Shown in pieces: positions 8,489-9,515 of a stretch of 9,515 bases of DNA. How positions within the stretch are numbered: the stretch's first letter is position 1; each line of letters begins with the position of its first letter. Made by a program: the position numbers and the translations under genes. The notes beneath the pieces are model-generated. The model saw only the letters and a list, made by a program, of their open reading frames with translations, searched no databases and was not told the origin of the DNA. Location of the stretch: assembly GCA_002869605.1 (NCBI GenBank), contig PKUI01000060.1, positions 1 to 9,515 on the forward strand, written 5' to 3'. This DNA is from Desulfuromonas sp. GTDB lineage: Bacteria; Desulfobacterota; Desulfuromonadia; Desulfuromonadales; SZUA-401.

Positions 8489-8761
8489 TTACGCCACATC
8501 GCGCCGACGATAGTAACGAGTTCGCGTACGCAGGAGGTTTTCGATCTCTTCCACCGCCGGGACCCGCCCGGCAATCCGCACATCGTCGTCAATCAGCAGG
8601 GCCGGGGAGACATACACCCGGTTGTCAATCATCTTGCGCCGATCTCGATAGAGATGAACTTCGGCTTCAATGTTCATGTGGTTCAGAGCGGTACGCACAT
8701 TCTCCAGGGTCTTGCTGGCGCGATACCCTGCTTCGGGTTTGCTCAGGATGTCGATTCTCAT
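8489..8761 (-). CDS. Small thioredoxin-fold protein lacking the CxxC motif
   Basis: This 90-aa protein resembles the small thioredoxin_3-type family. It has a first strand MRIDILSK, a helix ASKTLENVRTALNHM (15-29), a strand AEVHLYRD (33-40), the cis-proline strand VSPALLIDD (51-59, cis-Pro53), a short hairpin and a C-terminal helix EEIENLLR (71-78) ending in a basic tail. In redox-active relatives a CxxC precedes the first helix. Here that stretch is PEAGYRAS, and the protein has no cysteine at all, so it cannot do disulfide exchange. A binding or structural role is likely, but the partner is unknown. The ATG at 8761 follows GGAGGT at four bases. A TTG at 8779 lies upstream of that site and is rejected. 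It has its own promoter and terminator, so it is probably monocistronic. Confidence 0.85.
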   Translation of the reverse strand: MRIDILSKPEAGYRASKTLENVRTALNHMNIEAEVHLYRDRRKMIDNRVYVSPALLIDDDVRIAGRVPAVEEIENLLRTRTRYYRRRDVA

Positions 8762-8765
8762 GACT

Positions 8766-8771
8766 ACCTCC
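8766..8771 (-). promoter_or_regulatory. Ribosome-binding site of the thioredoxin-like gene
   Basis: On the minus strand this reads GGAGGT, four bases before the ATG at 8761. It falls inside the longer frame that starts at TTG 8779, which argues for the shorter protein. Confidence 0.75.
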
Positions 8772-8808
8772 GATGACAATCGCGTAATGCTTACCTATTT
8801 AGTAATAC

Positions 8809-8837
8809 ATTCTAGCGCCCTTTCTAACGCTTCGCAA
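8809..8837 (-). promoter_or_regulatory. Sigma70-type promoter of the thioredoxin-like gene
   Basis: On the minus strand the -35 box is TTGCGA (8837-8832), followed by a 17-base spacer and the -10 box TAGAAT (8814-8809). The predicted start near 8802 leaves a leader of about 40 bases. The promoter lies in the gap just after the stop of the upstream gene, so this gene can be expressed independently. Confidence 0.7.
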
Positions 8838-8852
8838 GCACAAAACATGCAA

Positions 8853-9515
8853 CTAAGCGACCGGCCTCAATTGCAGACTTCGCGCCACGCGAGCCAGCAG
8901 CCGCTGCGAATGCACCGGTACCGCAAGGTAATCACAGAAGCCCATCTCCAGGCAGTGGACCTCCTCCTGCACCGACGCATTAGCCGACAGCGCGATCGCC
9001 GGGAGGTAGTCACTTCCCTGCTCCTGGTGCAGCCGTTTGAGCAGGTCGCTCGCGCTCACCCGCGGCAACAGGGTCGAAGTCAGCAGGCATTTCGGCTTCA
9101 AATGGCGAAAAATCTGCACCGCCTCCTGCATATCCCCGACTTCGGCGACCTCGTAGACCTGGCTCAGGGTCGCCGAAAGATCCTTGCGCAGGGCCGTGGC
9201 CGGCTCGACCAGCAGCACCCGGGTCCGTTGTGCAGCGGCGGTCATGACGGTGCCATCGCCCGCCCCGTAGTGCCTCTCGATCGCATCCTGGATCTCTCGC
9301 GGGGTGGTGACGCAAGGGGTGATACGCTGATCGGCCTGGAAGGAGAGTTCGTCGATCGCCGCCATGTCGAGGGGGTTGGCCATCGCCACGAACAGTTCGC
9401 GCCCCTTAAGGCGTACCGGAAACACCTGGTGCTTCACCGCCATCTCACGTGGCACCATTGCCAGCAACTCGTGACCAAAATGGCGCCCCACAAGGTTGCG
9501 CACCGTACGGAAACC
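8853..9515 (-). CDS. GspE/MshE N-terminal-domain protein with a degenerate receiver (5' end outside window)
   Basis: The frame is open to the right edge, so the N terminus is missing; 220 residues are visible. The first part (9515 to about 9255) matches the N-terminal domain of type II secretion/type IV pilus ATPases: LLAMVPREMAVKHQVFPV, ELFVAMANPLDMAAIDEL and ending IQDAIERHYG. The second part (about 9225-8865) has a receiver fold (RVLLVEPATALRKDL through CDYLAVP). Aligned with the REC domain of the 6958-8337 gene, the phospho-acceptor Asp is Ser (in LLTSTLLP), the acidic pair is Glu-Pro and the conserved Lys is Val, so classical phosphorylation is not expected. There is no Walker ATPase module in this part, so it is not GspE itself. 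It is probably a signalling or adaptor protein; related N-terminal domains bind c-di-GMP, but the diagnostic residues would lie outside the window. Confidence 0.83.
   Translation of the reverse strand, partial: GFRTVRNLVGRHFGHELLAMVPREMAVKHQVFPVRLKGRELFVAMANPLDMAAIDELSFQADQRITPCVTTPREIQDAIERHYGAGDGTVMTAAAQRTRVLLVEPATALRKDLSATLSQVYEVAEVGDMQEAVQIFRHLKPKCLLTSTLLPRVSASDLLKRLHQEQGSDYLPAIALSANASVQEEVHCLEMGFCDYLAVPVHSQRLLARVARSLQLRPVA

Noticed and set aside
8470..8763. Plus-strand frame opposite the thioredoxin-like gene
   Set aside because: It is a shadow of a minus-strand gene that has a clear promoter, ribosome-binding site and terminator.

Overview
This is a GC-rich, densely coded bacterial window with well-formed Shine-Dalgarno sites and sigma70-type promoters. 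The gene content suggests a Desulfuromonadales/Geobacter-like member of the Desulfobacterota: a MXAN_5187-like small protein, a B12-binding radical SAM protein of the DUF4080 type, a REC-PilZ-GAF regulator, and a GspE-N/receiver fusion. That placement is inferred from gene content alone; no rRNA or other taxonomic marker is present.

Left block (18-3267, minus strand): a glmU-glmS operon for UDP-N-acetylglucosamine supply. GlmS makes glucosamine-6-phosphate from fructose-6-phosphate and glutamine. GlmU performs the last two steps, acetylation and uridylyl transfer. Both look intact, with their catalytic residues. A strong sigma70-type promoter (3297-3325) precedes glmU. The 34-base glmU-glmS gap holds only the glmS ribosome-binding site.

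Middle block (3355-6983, plus strand): a divergent promoter with overlapping inverted repeats (3364-3393) drives a tight cluster. It contains a 174-aa protein resembling MXAN_5187 C-terminal-domain proteins, a patatin-like phospholipase 9 bases downstream, and a B12-binding radical SAM gene 13 bases after that. The radical SAM gene is interrupted by a single in-frame TAA (5403-5405) at the centre of a perfect 15-bp palindrome. A 15-bp in-frame tandem repeat lies in its interdomain linker. Its 3' end overlaps the oppositely oriented regulator gene by 26 bp.

Right block (6958-9515, minus strand): three genes read leftward. First is a partial gene entering from the right edge that joins a GspE/MshE-type N-terminal domain to a degenerate receiver lacking the phospho-acceptor Asp. 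Next, with its own promoter and intrinsic terminator, is a 90-aa thioredoxin-fold protein with no cysteine. Last is a REC-PilZ-coiled coil-GAF regulator without a recognisable output domain. A PilZ domain beside a GspE/MshE-type domain hints at c-di-GMP signalling, but this is inference.

No tRNA, rRNA, CRISPR array, insertion sequence or attachment site was seen, and there is no gene-free stretch over 300 bases. I see no clear new multi-gene system. The most notable items are the interrupted radical SAM gene, the pseudo-receiver fusion and the cysteine-less thioredoxin-like protein.
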